A stretch of 64,000 bases of DNA. It comes from Eulemur rufifrons. Its lineage: Eukaryota; Chordata; Mammalia; Primates; Lemuridae. The stretch lies in NCBI RefSeq assembly GCF_041146395.1, contig NC_090989.1, positions 217,776,843 to 217,840,842 on the forward strand. Direction: 5' to 3'. Under the pieces are notes generated by a model that was not told the DNA's origin, ran no database searches, and saw only the letters and a program-made list of their open reading frames with translations. Position 1 is the first letter of the stretch; every line of letters starts with the position of its first letter. A program made the position numbers and the translations under genes. Of this stretch, positions 48,161-60,102 are shown piece by piece.

Positions 48161-48929
48161 TAGGAGAATTTTCTACTTTTTCAGAAACTCATTATTTATT
48201 TTATAATTTATTCTATAATTTTGGCAATGATTCCTATAAAGCCCATTAACATGTAGTATCTGAAATCTAACTAAATATTTCCTTCTTTTGAAAATAAGGA
48301 CATTTTCTACCATGAAATATAGGTTTTTCAGAGAAAAAATAAGGCCCTTTGCCTTTCGTGCAACAGAGTCCCAGCAATATTAGTTGCTCAACACCCAGTC
48401 CTAAATTTCCTCGTGACCATCTGTCTGACGCCTTGGTTAGAGTTCTGTGGCTTTTCAATCTTCTCTGTGTTTTAGGAATATACATAAGAATTAATTTTAA
48501 AGGTGGATGCCAGACTAAAAAAATTAAAAAGAGAGAGTAATTGGGAATCTTTGAGTTCAAGGTTTGGCATTTAGTGTCATTATTTTTAAATTATTATCAA
48601 GTATATTCCTTACTTTAGAAGCCTGGATCACGATGCCTAACTTCTTCCATCCCCCAAAAGTAATTTCAAATAACAACAAAACATTCAAAATTTATCTTAA
48701 ATTATCTACCATGAGTCAAACTGGAATATAAAAAAAGGACTTGAGACATAATATTTTACCTGCCAATATAGAAAACTGTGTGCCTCGAAGATATACCCAT
48801 TTACAATTCACCCAATAACAGCAACAAAATTCCAGTTAGAAAAATTTTAAAAATCATCCGATCTTAGCCCCACATTTTAAAGATGAGCAAGTCGAAACTC
48901 AGAGAAGGAAAGAAAAAAGAAACTTAGGA
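48161..48929. other. Unassigned AT-rich sequence
   Basis: Nothing recognisable. The 97-codon minus-strand frame at 48267-48560 has no domain support. Confidence 0.4.
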
Positions 48930-49130
48930 ACTTAACATTTACTGAATGACTGTTCTGTGACAAGCATTTTACGTACATGACCTCTTAAAATTGTAACCAT
49001 CATATTTGGCAGCCAATAGGTTAGCCTCAATTTTAGAAATGAGAAAACAAATGTTTAGAGAGGTTAAGTAACTTGCCTGACATCATTTAGCTTGTTTGTA
49101 GCTAATCCAGGTCTAGTACTCAGCCCCCCC
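48930..49130 (-). repeat. MIR SINE
   Basis: 'taacatttactgaatgactg', 'tagaaatgagaaaacaaatg', 'agaggttaagtaacttgcct' and 'agctaatccaggtctagtac' match MIR in reverse. Confidence 0.85.
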
Positions 49131-49794
49131 AAAAAGTGAATGTATTTCTCTCTGTGTCATAGTTTGTAAAACATACCACCTTCTGTTAGTAAAAGGGGAA
49201 GTCAGAACATTTTGCACTATTTTGAATTTTCTGAGTATGTCTTTCTCTATTTGAATTTTCTGAGAATGTCTGCAGTGACAACATCATAAGAAACCCATAT
49301 TTAAAGTGTTTTGTATTTCTGAATCATGAGGAATGATCTGTCAATGATATAAAGAGACATTGTGGACCTCTTGCAAGCATTTAAAAAATAGTCAATTAAT
49401 TCTATATAAATCACAAAACAAACCAATCATTGAGCAGGTTCATGCATTTCCTTGATTTGCAGTGTCAAGCCTGTGTTTGGGAAGCAATTGTTTGATGTCA
49501 AAATCCAAATAATATTGATCACACCTCACCCACACGCCCACAACTAGCCAGAAGTACTCGTATCATTTTCAGAAATCTGAACATTGTTTGTATGTCTATT
49601 TTAGAACTACATATTATATATATATAATATAACCCTTGTGTATATATAACATATATAAATATAATGTTTCTGTCCATTTCTGTATGTGCCCCCAATGAAG
49701 CCTATCATAAATTTTGCTTACGTATAGCACTCCGTAAGACCACATGGTTGAAATTATTTATTCATCTGTTCATTTAAAAATCACTTGCTAAACC
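49131..49794. other. Unassigned sequence with a TA-rich tract
   Basis: Contains (TA)n-like text at 49613-49660 and otherwise nothing I can assign. Confidence 0.4.
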
Positions 49795-50560
49795 TGTATG
49801 CAAATGCTTATAGCTCTTTATAATTGCCCAAAGCTGGAAATAACACAAATGTCCGGCAACAAACTGTTACATACATATAATTGAATACTACTCAACAATA
49901 AAAAGGAAGGGGGAACTGTTGATACATGTAACAAACTTGGATAATCTCAAAGGTTTTATGATGAGTAAAAGGAGCCAGTCTCAAAAGACTACATACTGTA
50001 GGATTCAATTTATATGATACCCTAGAAAAAAACCAAAACTGTGGGGATGAAGAACAAATCAATGATTGCCACCGCATGGAAGAAAGGGAGGGTGTGACTC
50101 TAGAGGGATAGCACAGGGAGCTATTTGGGGTGTTCTGTATCCTGATTATGGAGGGTAGTACACAAATCTACACATGGGTTAAAATATGTAGGACTGAGCA
50201 GAGCACAGTGGCTCACACCTGTAATCCTAGCACTTTGGGAGGCCAAGCGGGAAGGATCGTTTGAAGCCAGGAGTTTGAGATCAGCCTGAACAACACAGCA
50301 AGACCCCATCTCTAAAAAAAATTTAAAAAATTATCTGGACATGGTGGCACATACCTGTAGTCTCAGATATTCAGGAGGCTGAAGCAGGAGGATTACTTGA
50401 GCCCAGGAGTTTGAGTTTGCAGTGAGCTATGGTGATACCACTGCACTCCAGCATAAATAATAGAGTGAGACCCTGTCTCAAATAAGAAAAAAAAAAAATA
50501 TATATATATAGAACTGAACATAGAAAGAGGTCAATTTTACTATTTTTAAAAAATACTTAA
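49795..50560 (+). mobile_element. L1M 3' end, split by an Alu
   Basis: 'aagctggaaataacacaaat', 'gaatactactcaacaataaa', 'aggagccagtctcaaaagac' and 'cctgattatggagggtagta' run to 50190. The short remainder 'gaactgaacatagaaagagg' resumes after the Alu. Confidence 0.8.
50197..50497 (+). mobile_element. Dimeric Alu (AluJ-like)
   Basis: 'gcacagtggctcacacctgt', 'cctagcactttgggaggcca', 'aattatctggacatggtggc' and 'accactgcactccagcataa', with an A/TA-rich tail. Flanking '(a/t)g(t)a(g/a)gaactga'-like repeats mark the insertion. Confidence 0.93.
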
Positions 50561-50660
50561 ACATTTACTGTATGCCAGGCACTGTGCTGTCTTGTAGCAA
50601 AAGCAAAAATAGACCCTATCCTCAAAGAGCTCAATGAGTTAATGCATAAATATAAACACA
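50561..50660 (-). repeat. L2/MIR-type fragment
   Basis: 'catttactgtatgccaggca', 'ctgtgctgtcttgtagca' and 'cctatcctcaaagagctcaa' fit the reverse of an L2-type end. Confidence 0.55.
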
Positions 50661-50877
50661 AACAATGGCACAAAAATATTTGATATATGGTAACTGAAGA
50701 ATAAAAACAGCAAATGTTATAGGAAATTAAAAGAGAATGAGATTATTTCTAGAAAATGCTTCAAAGTAGAAGTTGCATTGGATTTCAGTTTCAAGAGTCA
50801 GAAAAGGTCAATGTGAAAATTCTCATGTGAAAAATGCTATTTTAGAAAGACTGTCTTATCAATAGTGTGCAGGAAGG

Positions 50878-51267
50878 TGTCTTAGTCCATTTTCTGTGGC
50901 TTCTAACACAATACCTGAAACTGGGTAATTGTGGAGGCTGAGAAGTCCAAGGTCAAGAAGCAGCAACTGGTGAGGGCCTTCTTGCAGTGGGGACTCTCTG
51001 CAAAGTCCCAAGGCAGCACAGGGCATGACGTGGCAAGAGGGCTGAGCATGCTAGCTCAGGTCTCTCATCCTGGTCTTACAAAGCCACAAGTCCCACTCCC
51101 ATGATAACCCATTCATCCATTAATCCACAGGAGGATTAGTCCACTCATGAGGGCAGAGCCCCTCATAACCCAGTCACCTCTTAAAGGCCTCACCTTTCAA
51201 TACTGCTACATTGGAGATTAAGTTTCAAAATAAATTTTGGGGGGGGACAAACATTCGAACCACAACA
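50878..51267 (-). mobile_element. MaLR LTR (MST/THE1 group), antisense, solo
   Basis: 'tgtcttagtccattttctgt', 'acctgaaactgggtaattgt', 'ggactctctgcaaagtccca', 'ttaatccacaggaggattag' and 'ccccctcataacc'-type text to 'aaccacaaca'. The 5-base repeat 'gaagg' flanks it exactly at 50873-50877 and 51268-51272. Confidence 0.92.
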
Positions 51268-51557
51268 GAAGGAATGAAACAGAAAGAGCCTGGGGGCAGA
51301 AATCATGCTTAGACAGAAGATGAGGAGTTTAGAGACACCCTGAGCCAGGGTGCTGGCCATGTAGTCTGACAGTCTTCCAGGCAGCTGGACCCACACCTGC
51401 AGGGTCCACATACAGGGCTAGCCTTGCCCACTTCATTTCATTCCCAGCAATTTATTATTTCTACCAATTAAGTTTTTTCTCATTTGCAAATGTGAGGCTC
51501 ATCATCTTCCTTGTTACAACTTTGGCTTTTCCTAACTATATTTATATTGTCTTTTAA

Positions 51558-51700
51558 GCCAGGCACGGTTGTTCACACCTGTAATCCCAGCTACTCAGGA
51601 GCCTGGGGTGGATCACTTGAGCCCTGGAGTTTGAGACAAGCCTGGGCAACATAGTGAGACCTCATTTCTAAAAAAATAAAATAAAATAAAATAATTATAC
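51558..51700 (+). mobile_element. Alu-related monomer (FLAM-like)
   Basis: 'agccaggcacggttgttcac', 'acctgtaatcccagctactc', 'gcctgggcaacatagtgaga', then an (AAAAT)n tail. Flanked by 'attgtct'/'actgtct'-type repeats. Confidence 0.85.
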
Positions 51701-52504
51701 TGTCTCTCACTTGAAGTTTATCCATCATCTCCAAGAATACCTCTTCCCAGCTTATTTTATTTTCTAAGCACCTCCACTTACGTACCCCAAGAACAGGGAC
51801 ACAAACTCCCCCTTTGGGATCCAGGCACTAGTATCAGAAATTGAAAAAAAGGACAGATTTGAGAGACCTCATTTTAGAAAGAGGATTGACAATACTGGAC
51901 TATAAATTGGACATAAGGGATGAAGGAACAGAGAAGAAAAAAAATACAGATTAAGAGACAAAGTCCTAAAAAGATGAAACATGGCTAGTGATTATTTTAT
52001 TCTTGTCCAACAATTCTATTTAAATATTGATTTTCTTTACTTAAGTGAAATCAATTTTTCTTTATTTTAAAAACATACATGCAGGGCAATAAAGCAATGG
52101 TTGAGAACAGGCCATTCCAACTTAGCAATGTTTTCAGTTGTTTGGATCTTAGCATACATTTTCATATGGTAGTTGAGCTCCTAGGATTTGTCTCAAAAAG
52201 ATCCATTTAATGTACAAAGTAGATGGAATAAAGTTACCCTGAAAGTGTTGCATTTGTAACTATTGGTCAAAGCAAACCGAAATCTGATGGAACCAACTAG
52301 ATGGCAATTCAACACGAGTGAGCCAGTCCCAAAGGGGGACAGTGACTTCAGGCAGCAATTTCAAATGTTCAGCTCTATTGATTGCTCCACACAGACATCC
52401 AGAACTCAAAGGCCATAACTGATTCCATTGATTCAGGAACAGAAATATACAATTCAGTCCTCAAATGTGGAGACAGGTTGAGCTTTGATGTAACATTTCT
52501 CAAT
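51701..52504. other. Unassigned sequence
   Basis: Nothing recognisable. Confidence 0.4.
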
Positions 52505-53130
52505 CAGCCCCAAAGAGCAGACTGTGGTCGACACTGTTAGTTGCCCTTATAATAACCATTCTCCCCTTCTTCACTAACAGGACCCTGATTATGTTCAGGA
52601 TCGCAATGCACCTGGCAAAAAAATTACATTTTCCAGCCTTCTTTGCAGCTAGGGGAGCCATGTGATATATTCCTGGCTAATAGAATGTATGTGGAAGTTG
52701 CTGGGGGAGAGCTTCCGGAGCAGCTGGCACCAGCCGAGCCCGTTGCCTTCCTCTCTCCCATGGCAGAGGAGCAAACACTGTCCTCATGGCTGAAGGGCAA
52801 AAGGGACTAACAGACTCCCTCAAGCCCCTTTATAAGGTCACTAGTCCCACTCATGAGGGCAGAACATTCATGACCTAATCACCCCCTAAAGGCCCAGGTC
52901 TTAATACTACTGCACTGGGGATTAAGTTTCAACATGAGTTTGGGAGGGACGCAAACATTCAAACCATGGCACTCCTCTTCTCTTATACCTTTTCATGATG
53001 GAGTACCTTGGACTCAGACTTTTGACCCCATCATATCCAAGACTGTATTTACAGGCAGGTAGAAGAAAACCCAACCCAATGTGATGCCTTGAAGATGTAC
53101 TCTTGCAACCAAAAGGCAAGAAGCCTGGTA
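52505..53130. repeat. Old repeat of uncertain family, split by a MaLR LTR fragment
   Basis: 'cattttccagccttctttgc', 'agctaggggagccatgtgat' and 'atattcctggctaatagaat' are phrases of a common old mammalian repeat whose name I cannot fix. A MaLR fragment lies at about 52765-52970. Confidence 0.4.
52765..52970 (-). mobile_element. MaLR LTR fragment, antisense
   Basis: 'ggtcactagtcccactcatg', 'agggcagaacattcatgacc', 'taatcaccccctaaaggccc' and 'aagtttcaacatgagtttgg' are the reverse of a MaLR LTR 5' half. Confidence 0.8.
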
Positions 53131-53229
53131 TGAGGCTTGTTGCTGCTGAACTTTACTCTTTAAAAACAGTTAATACAATAAATTTTATGTGTTTATTTGC
53201 AAAATTAAAAATATTAAATTTTTAAAAAT

Positions 53230-53335
53230 TAGATGATGATAATGGTTATACAACTCTGTGAATATACTAAAAACCATTGAACGGTGTGTACATTGTATCT
53301 CAATAAAGCTGCTTAAAAAATAAAATAAAATCTTA
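53230..53335 (+). mobile_element. Short L1 3' end
   Basis: 'gatgataatggttatacaac', 'tctgtgaatatactaaaaac' and 'cattgtatctcaataaagct' with an A-rich tail. Confidence 0.7.
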
Positions 53336-53339
53336 AAAG

Positions 53340-55234
53340 TATTTTAAGCAACAGCAGGAGGCATGATGTAATCCAACTTTTTTAAAGATCAAATAATAGA
53401 CGATCTCTCAAATCACAATTAAAAACTCCTTATTAATGTGGAGATGAGGAAAGGATTATCATGGATTTTTATAAAATAGAGAATAAATAAAACAAAAGAT
53501 TGAAGAATTTCTTAAGACATAAATACTGGCTTTTCTCATAATAAAGAAATTATATTGAAAGAGAAATGAAAATGACATATAGAGAATAAAGTAAGTTTAT
53601 TATACAGCTTGCAGTAAAAAAAGGAAATTAAATAGTACTGGGTGTATATTGTTACAGTTTTAGTATTAAACCGCAATCCTATGCAAGAGAAGAGATTCAC
53701 AGACTAATGTGAACACACAAGATTTTTATTGTGTGTTGGTATAAATTATGTGAAACCATTATTAACAACACAATAAAAAATATATTCAAACCATTAAAAT
53801 AAGCAAGGCACATCAATAAAGATTGAGGAAATGACAATGGCCTTGTATTCTTATTCATTTGAAGTCATTACAAAGTTTACTGGACTCTTGGTTCAAAGGA
53901 AAACATAAAAGCCACAAGTATTTACTGAAACATTAACCTATTTATCATGGTTTCATTCTTAAGATTCCTTAGTGGATCTAAAGGGTAATGTTGCTACACA
54001 AGTACTAAGCAAAGCCATTCAATATATTTATTCTTATTCTTCAACTTAAAAAGGAAGCACCTTAAACATACAAATGCTATTCATTGCTCTTAGATGAAAC
54101 AGAGACAAAGCACAGTGAACATCGATATTCTGTGACAAGACATACTCGGTGGCATTGAGCGATCCTGTTATTGTAGTAAATAAGACACCACAAAAATTAA
54201 GACACAAGACATTCCACTCCTGTTGAGCTAGGAGGTGAGAGGGGACAGCCATAAAACATGGACAACAAACTCTATCATCTCAAATTTCAATTTGATTAGC
54301 ATTTCAATTTCTTCCCATATTAACATTTATCAGAAGATAAAAGTTAAAAAAATTAGTTGATTGGATCAGGCCCCTCCCATGCCCCTGTGTGTGGCTAAAA
54401 TGTAGTTGAAGGAAAAGAAAAGGGATGGGGGAGAGAGAGAGACAGCTGAATACACAGTACGTGGAAAATTCACTACAGGAAAAAGTGCCTACAGTGGGAA
54501 AAACGATCTCTCACACAGCAACATGATCTAGAAAGAAATACCCATGGCAACTATCTCCAGTACCCTGCATCTGATTCCTCACTCGGTGATCAGCTCTGTC
54601 ACTAACTTATGTTCCTAATAGCAAGTCACTTCTGGGCCTCGGGCTACAGCTACTAAAAAGGGGGTGAGGACAAGGCATTGGGTTGAACACCTAAAGACTA
54701 TTTCAAGAACAAAATCTAAGAACAATCCTCATCTTAGCAATTACAGTTTTCTTGCTTAGATTTCCTATGAAGGAATGAATGCTTAATAGTTAGAAGTAGT
54801 AGTAGTAATTACTGACTCCAAATAGCAGTACAGGAGAAACTATTGCTAACTAGTCATAAAAAATGGAGAGAGAGAGAAAGATGACAAAGCAGAATTTCCA
54901 ATTTTAAAAGAGAGAAGAAAGCCATTCACAAACTCCATATGGTACCTGTGAATGGTGGCCCAAATGCAAACAATATGTGACAATCACATGACTGGCAGAA
55001 GAGAAATACTCTCGGCACTGCCCACAGCAGATCTAAAGATCCAGTAAAAATCTCGGACTACACCACGCCAAACCCAAGTACTCAGCTGGGCTGTACGCAG
55101 AAGACCCCTTTCCACCCTGGGCCCCCCCATCTGAGATTAAGTGCAGGGGTTCATCTCGTGTCCCGCTGCAGATGAGGGGTATCACACACTGGAAAGCAAC
55201 CACAGAGTGACCTGCTCTGTGATCTGAGGTTCTC
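53340..55234. other. Repeat-poor AT-rich block
   Basis: No interspersed repeat is recognised. It contains several minus-strand AATAAA hexamers near 53.6-53.8 kb. It may be the distal part of a long 3' UTR of the minus-strand gene, or simply unique intergenic DNA. Confidence 0.4.
53725..53730 (-). terminator. Candidate distal poly(A) signal AATAAA
   Basis: On the minus strand the hexamer lies in 'cacacaataaaaatcttgtg', at the left edge of the repeat-poor block that runs up to the terminal exon. A second hexamer is near 53597. If these are used, the minus-strand 3' UTR would be about 7 kb long. This is inference from position and repeat depletion. Confidence 0.25.
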
Positions 55235-55249
55235 AAAAATCAGGTCCTT

Positions 55250-55439
55250 AAATAACTAAAAGAATGAAATTGGAACGTTCCTAACACAAAGAAATGATAA
55301 ATGCCTGAGGTGATGGAGACCCCAATTACCCTGATTGGATTAATTCACATTGTATGCCTGTATCAAAACATCACATGTACCCTAGAAAGATATACAACTA
55401 TTCTGCAACCATAATAATTAAAAATTTTTTAAAAAAGAA
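55250..55439 (+). mobile_element. 5'-truncated L1 3' end with intact target-site duplication
   Basis: The sequence carries the familiar L1 tail phrases 'gaaatgataaatgcctgagg' and 'catcacatgtaccc' and ends in an A-rich tail. A perfect 15-base direct repeat 'aaaaatcaggtcctt' flanks it at 55235-55249 and 55440-55454. This is the signature of target-primed reverse transcription and gives the boundaries directly. The intact duplication points to a moderately recent insertion. Confidence 0.85.
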
Positions 55440-55454
55440 AAAAATCAGGTCCTT

Positions 55455-56446
55455 GTTGAGGCCCTTTAAAAACCTGAGGCAGCGATGACACCTTGCTTCC
55501 CACAAAGAGGAGCCAACATCACCTGATCCTCATTACAGGCGTATCACAAGGACCAAGCCACCTGGTCAATGTCACAGGGCTCAGACATGACAGGTAGAGG
55601 GCTGCAGGCCAGGCGTCCCTGAGCCCAGGTGCCATGGTGACACACCCTCTCTATCTGAGAGCTTTCAGGGCTCTGGATTTCTCTGAAGCTATTTCTAGTT
55701 TCAGTCAACAACTGGCTTTGGCTGATTCTTTAAGCCAACCTGTGTCCAAACAAGCCTCACTTCCACATCTCAGACTCACTTCTGGTCTAAGAAGACATTC
55801 TCCTGTGGCCTCAAGTGTTCCCTCGTGAGGGGAATGATGAAATATCTAATTTAGTTCTTATTTGTTCAAAGTTGGTGATGATTGTATGATACTTCTAAGT
55901 GTCTTAGATTTTTTATCTTTTGAATTCATAAGGAAACATAGGAAGTTGTAAAGCTCATCCATTTGAATAATTGGATTGTTTCAATTTTGAAGTCATGTAT
56001 GAGTAAGGTGGTAACACGAAACATCTTTCTGATTTGAAATCATCACCCACCAAACAAACATTGGACCCATGATTCTTCACGGCCATCAAAGCACTCTAAA
56101 GCAACAATGTAAACTTGAAACAGTGGCAGAGACATTCTCCCTACTTGACCTTTGAATCCCTTTAATAACAGTAATAGCCAGGCCTTTTCTAGTTATACGC
56201 TTCTTCCCTCTAACTCAAAAAAAAGTACATTTATACTGAAAAATGCTACTGCCACATATAAACACGCCTCAATGGCTAGAAGGAAACATCATTATTCTCT
56301 ACTCATTTTTAAATTATTTTAGGGAATTCTCCTCTTCACAATAATGGCAGTGAATCTGAAAAACATTTGTTAGCACATCATTCATTGGTGGACACACACA
56401 CCTATTTGTTTTTGATGAAAACTTCCTTCATCAGGCTCATGATTAC
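55455..56446. other. Apparently unique sequence
   Basis: I recognise no repeat or gene here. A short plus-strand frame at 55634-55828 has no splice or family support. Confidence 0.4.
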
Positions 56447-56695
56447 AGCCAACATTTATTGAGCAATTACTCTTACCAGGCACTATTCTAAGTTATTTAG
56501 ATACATCATTTTATTTAATCCTCTTAACTCTAGGCAGTGGGTACTGCTACTTCCCCATTTCATAGCTAAGTGTTTCGGTAACCTGAGTGTTTAGGTAGCC
56601 TGTCCAAGGTTACTCAGCAATGAGCAGGAAAACCAGACTTGAATCCAGACAGTTTGACTCCAAAGCCCATCCTTTTAACCACTTCTTGAAGCTTT
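56447..56695 (-). repeat. MIR SINE
   Basis: Read in reverse, this follows the MIR consensus: 'caacatttattgagcaatta', 'ccaggcactattctaag', 'tttaatcctcttaactc', a 'ccccatttcatagctaag' block, 'caaggttactcagcaatgag', and the 'tccttttaaccacttcttg' end. It is near full length. Confidence 0.85.
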
Positions 56696-56854
56696 CTAAT
56701 GATTGCTGTCAGAACTAGGGGTCATTTACAAAACATGGCCATTTTCCCTTTGGGGCTCAGCCTCTTTCCTCCTTGTTTCTTCTTCCATTTCCTTTCCTGC
56801 TTCCTCTCAGCTCTCCGACACATACCTTTGGATTTCCTCAGTTTTCCTTTCCAG

Positions 56855-57025
56855 CCACAGCCAGGAACCTGGCCTCACTCCACCTCCAGTCACCGACAGT
56901 GCAAGCTTCGGCAGGAGCTGAGCCTGTCGGGAAACCAAGCAGATGGCCACAAACAGAAACAACAGCAGAACTGCCCGGGAAGAGCAAGGCTACCTTCCAC
57001 GTCCATGATGAGCTTCCAGACTCAG
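56855..57025 (+). other. Candidate exon of an undescribed plus-strand transcript
   Basis: The left edge is preceded by 'cagttttcctttccag', a strong acceptor with further pyrimidine-rich CAGs just upstream. The right edge is 'gactcag|gtaagacaac', a strong donor. The 171-base interval is a multiple of three and is open in two plus-strand frames; one reads ATARNLASLHLQSPTVQASA and the other is rich in Gln, Lys and Ser. No repeat family is recognisable, and composition is more GC-rich than the flanks. It could be an exon of a lncRNA antisense to the minus-strand gene, an exon of an unrecognised coding gene, or a chance pair of splice-like sites. Confidence 0.35.
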
Positions 57026-57464
57026 GTAAGACAACATTCTCTGCCCCTTCCCAGGGACACATTTATTTTCATAGTGACATGAAACTGAGGAGCTCTCAGA
57101 CTATCTGAGAGAACTGCTGAACTTAGCAATGCAAACTCAAAGCAAAGCAAACACCACCCACTCTATCTGACTTTTCCTTCTTTAATACTTATTCACAGTC
57201 TAATGTGCACAGAGCAGGAAATTTTGGAAACTTGGGAGTAAAATCTGCTTCCTTAAATCTTATTTCTACAGCGTTACTGGGAACCAAAAAGTTCTGCCAA
57301 AATTTTTCTGGGAGCTCTTAGGGTTGGTTTAAATAACATGATGAACTGATTAGCACGTACGCTGAAATTATTAGATGTCTACATCTAGGGCTTGAGTTGG
57401 AAAAGGAACTGTTGTGTTTCTGCACATTTTCTGATAGAATGTGAAAGACAACATCTGACTGTCG

Positions 57465-57705
57465 CAGCAGGCACGAGGTGCACGGGCTCAGGTGTCTGCC
57501 AGACCTGTGAATTCCCCTTCAAGCAGTTTGACCTTGAACCAGTTACTTAACTTCTTCAAACCTCAGCTTTTCTGTAAAAAGACAGGGGCAGGAACGTTCA
57601 TCGCCGCAGGTTGCTGGAAAGATCAAATGACATCACGGCTGTGAAAGTGCCTCGTGCAGGAACTGGCAGAGTAGGCTTTTAATAAATGGTAGTTTTATTT
57701 AATTT
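57465..57705 (+). repeat. MIR SINE
   Basis: This is plus-oriented MIR: 'tttgaccttgaaccagttac', 'ttaacttcttcaaacctcag', 'tttctgtaaaaagacagggg', 'gaaagatcaaatgacatcac', and an 'aataaatggtag' end. Confidence 0.75.
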
Positions 57706-60102
57706 TATATCATTTTAAGGGAGGAGCAGATGTAAAAGCTTGTTATTAAGAAATAAGGAGACAGAAACCATAAATTTGTGGTCTGCAATTTTCCCTTCAC
57801 TAAGAAAACTGTTCACCGAAGCTATATTTGCCGTTAAAATAGGGATAGCAGAATCTTTTATGATACTTCTCTCACCAAAACCTCAGCTTTTAGTAATCAG
57901 ACACTTTGAAGTTTGGCTACATAATGTATCCCTGCTCTGTGTAGTACTGCTACATACATATTTACGATATAAAAATCAGGAGAAAAAAACAAAATCAAAA
58001 TCAGTAGGGAAATGCGAGATGAAATATAAATGTCAGGTACAAAAGCCTATCAGAAAAGAAATCATCATTTACAAAGATGAGGAAGATAGTGCTCACAATA
58101 AGAAAAATTACTGGTCAATTAGAAATTCTACATAATAAATATATATGAAGAAGACTCTTATGGGAAAATTACATTTTCCTCTACCTAAAATTATCTGAAA
58201 TTTCATTTTCAGAATTACTTCCCATTTGTTTTTTAAGATTAAAAAAAGTAAGGTCACTATTGCTTTGCACAGCATTTCCCTTCGGATAATAACATGACTG
58301 ATCTACTGAAAAAAGGAGCCAGTGGGGCTCACAAAAAATTCAGAGGCTACCAGCTATCACGTTATGTCAGTCCAGCAACAAACAATCTGCAACGGAACAG
58401 TCCCAGAAAGGAAACTAAAATGGGAATCCCTGATAAAGACTGTTCTCTGTATGAGACTGCTGGGCCTACAGCTAAACACGTCTGTCTGTGTCGCTGCCCA
58501 AGTGGCTGGAAGGCATCTTCTATCTAAAGGATGTGATTGATGCCTGGAAGGCAGTTCAGGCCACAGCGACGGTCAGAAAGCTCGGGTTACAGCAAAACCT
58601 CCAAAGTCATTTCCAGAACATAATCAAAGCTCTCCTCTGCACGGTCAGAGCAGTGGTGAATTCCTAGAACTGATTATTGTTGCTGAGTTCAGCACTAAAC
58701 AATCTCTGAGAAAGCTCAGATCAGCTAGGCCGAATAAACAAGCAGGAAAAAAAAAAAAAAAAAAATCCCATAGAGGTTTATCCACAACTAAATGACTTGT
58801 CCTGTTTCACCAAAAAATCATGCATATACCTAAGTCTTCCTCTACCTTTCAGAAAAAACTATAGTTGGCCAACTTTCTAGAGTTCTCATAGTTCAACAAT
58901 GTTAAAAGCAATGATAGTGAAATCTCCACTAGGCTTTCTCTCAGATACACAAATATCTAAATCAAGCACACAGTATTTTGATAAAAATTGTCTATTGTCA
59001 CACAAACTGTATTATTATCTCTGCCCATGTTAAGAAATTAAGAGGTTTAGTTGGCACCTATTCTAATTACCACAGGCCCAAACTACAAGAGAGCAAAAAA
59101 TTACAGGGTTCTCCAAACGCTTTTTGTGAAGGCACAAGCCACATTTTAAAGAAAAATCTTTAAAGGTTCTATGGGAAAAGATACAATTTTAAGAAGGATT
59201 TCCTATCTTCAAGTTTATGCTTAAGAAGAAATACAAATGGTTTAATCAAACTTAGTAACGTATTTTTTAAAAAATAAAACACCCTCTTTGAGTAGTTTCA
59301 GAATTTATGCTCAGCCTTTGTTATCACTAGAAGTACAGACTCCTTGCTACTAAACTTTAGTTGGGATATATGAAAGACCTCGAACTGGCTTCTCTGGGTG
59401 TCCTTTCTCAAGGCACCCACAGAGAAAAAGCAGTCACAGACAGAAGAAACCCTGATAGAGGCAGTTATTCATTTCCTGAGGTAACCCACTTCCTTCTTCA
59501 CACATTTCCTTCTCTTCATCAATATGTTGTTTGAAATTAGCATCGAAGTCATCTTGCAAAATATACTTTTGGGCCCAGGGCCGGGAATCTAGGCAAATTC
59601 CAATGGCCATGTCATTTTTAATATGAATATCATCACTACAGTGATACAAAATTAGAACTTCAAAGGAAGTGTCATGTCAGTGGTATAGAAGGCTCTCTGC
59701 AATGTTAACTGATGTTTCAGCAAAAGAATCTGAATTGTTATGCAATAGATCCATACTTTGAGAAAACAGATGTTATCAAGGGAAAAACTGAATGCAAAAC
59801 AATTTCATGGCTCCTGACTACTCCATATGGAAAACCATGGCATCGTCCACAAGAAAATCAATTTTTCAAACTTTCAAATCTTAATCAAACTGTATGAATT
59901 GCTAGGTTTCTTCACTGTAAGTATGACCTTGAAGATAAAAACTGAAAGTCTCATAATTATTAAAATTATCTATTTTATTAGACATGTATCTTTCTCAATG
60001 ATTATTACCTTGACTTTAAGCAAAGCAGATATAGGAAGTTGAACAAAACTGTGGCTATCATGATTCTCCTGTGTTAATAAATACAACATATAATTTAAAA
60101 AA
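57706..60102. other. Repeat-poor block, possible distal 3' UTR
   Basis: No repeat family is recognised. A 22-base A run lies at 58747-58766. A few short frames (57740-58135 plus, 59434-59649 minus) have no supporting domains. Lying downstream of the minus-strand stop, it may be transcribed as 3' UTR. Confidence 0.35.

Noticed and set aside
57740..58135. 131-codon plus-strand frame
   Set aside because: It is AT-rich with a Lys/Ile/Asn-rich end, with no homology I recognise and no splice sites. It probably arose by chance in UTR-like sequence.
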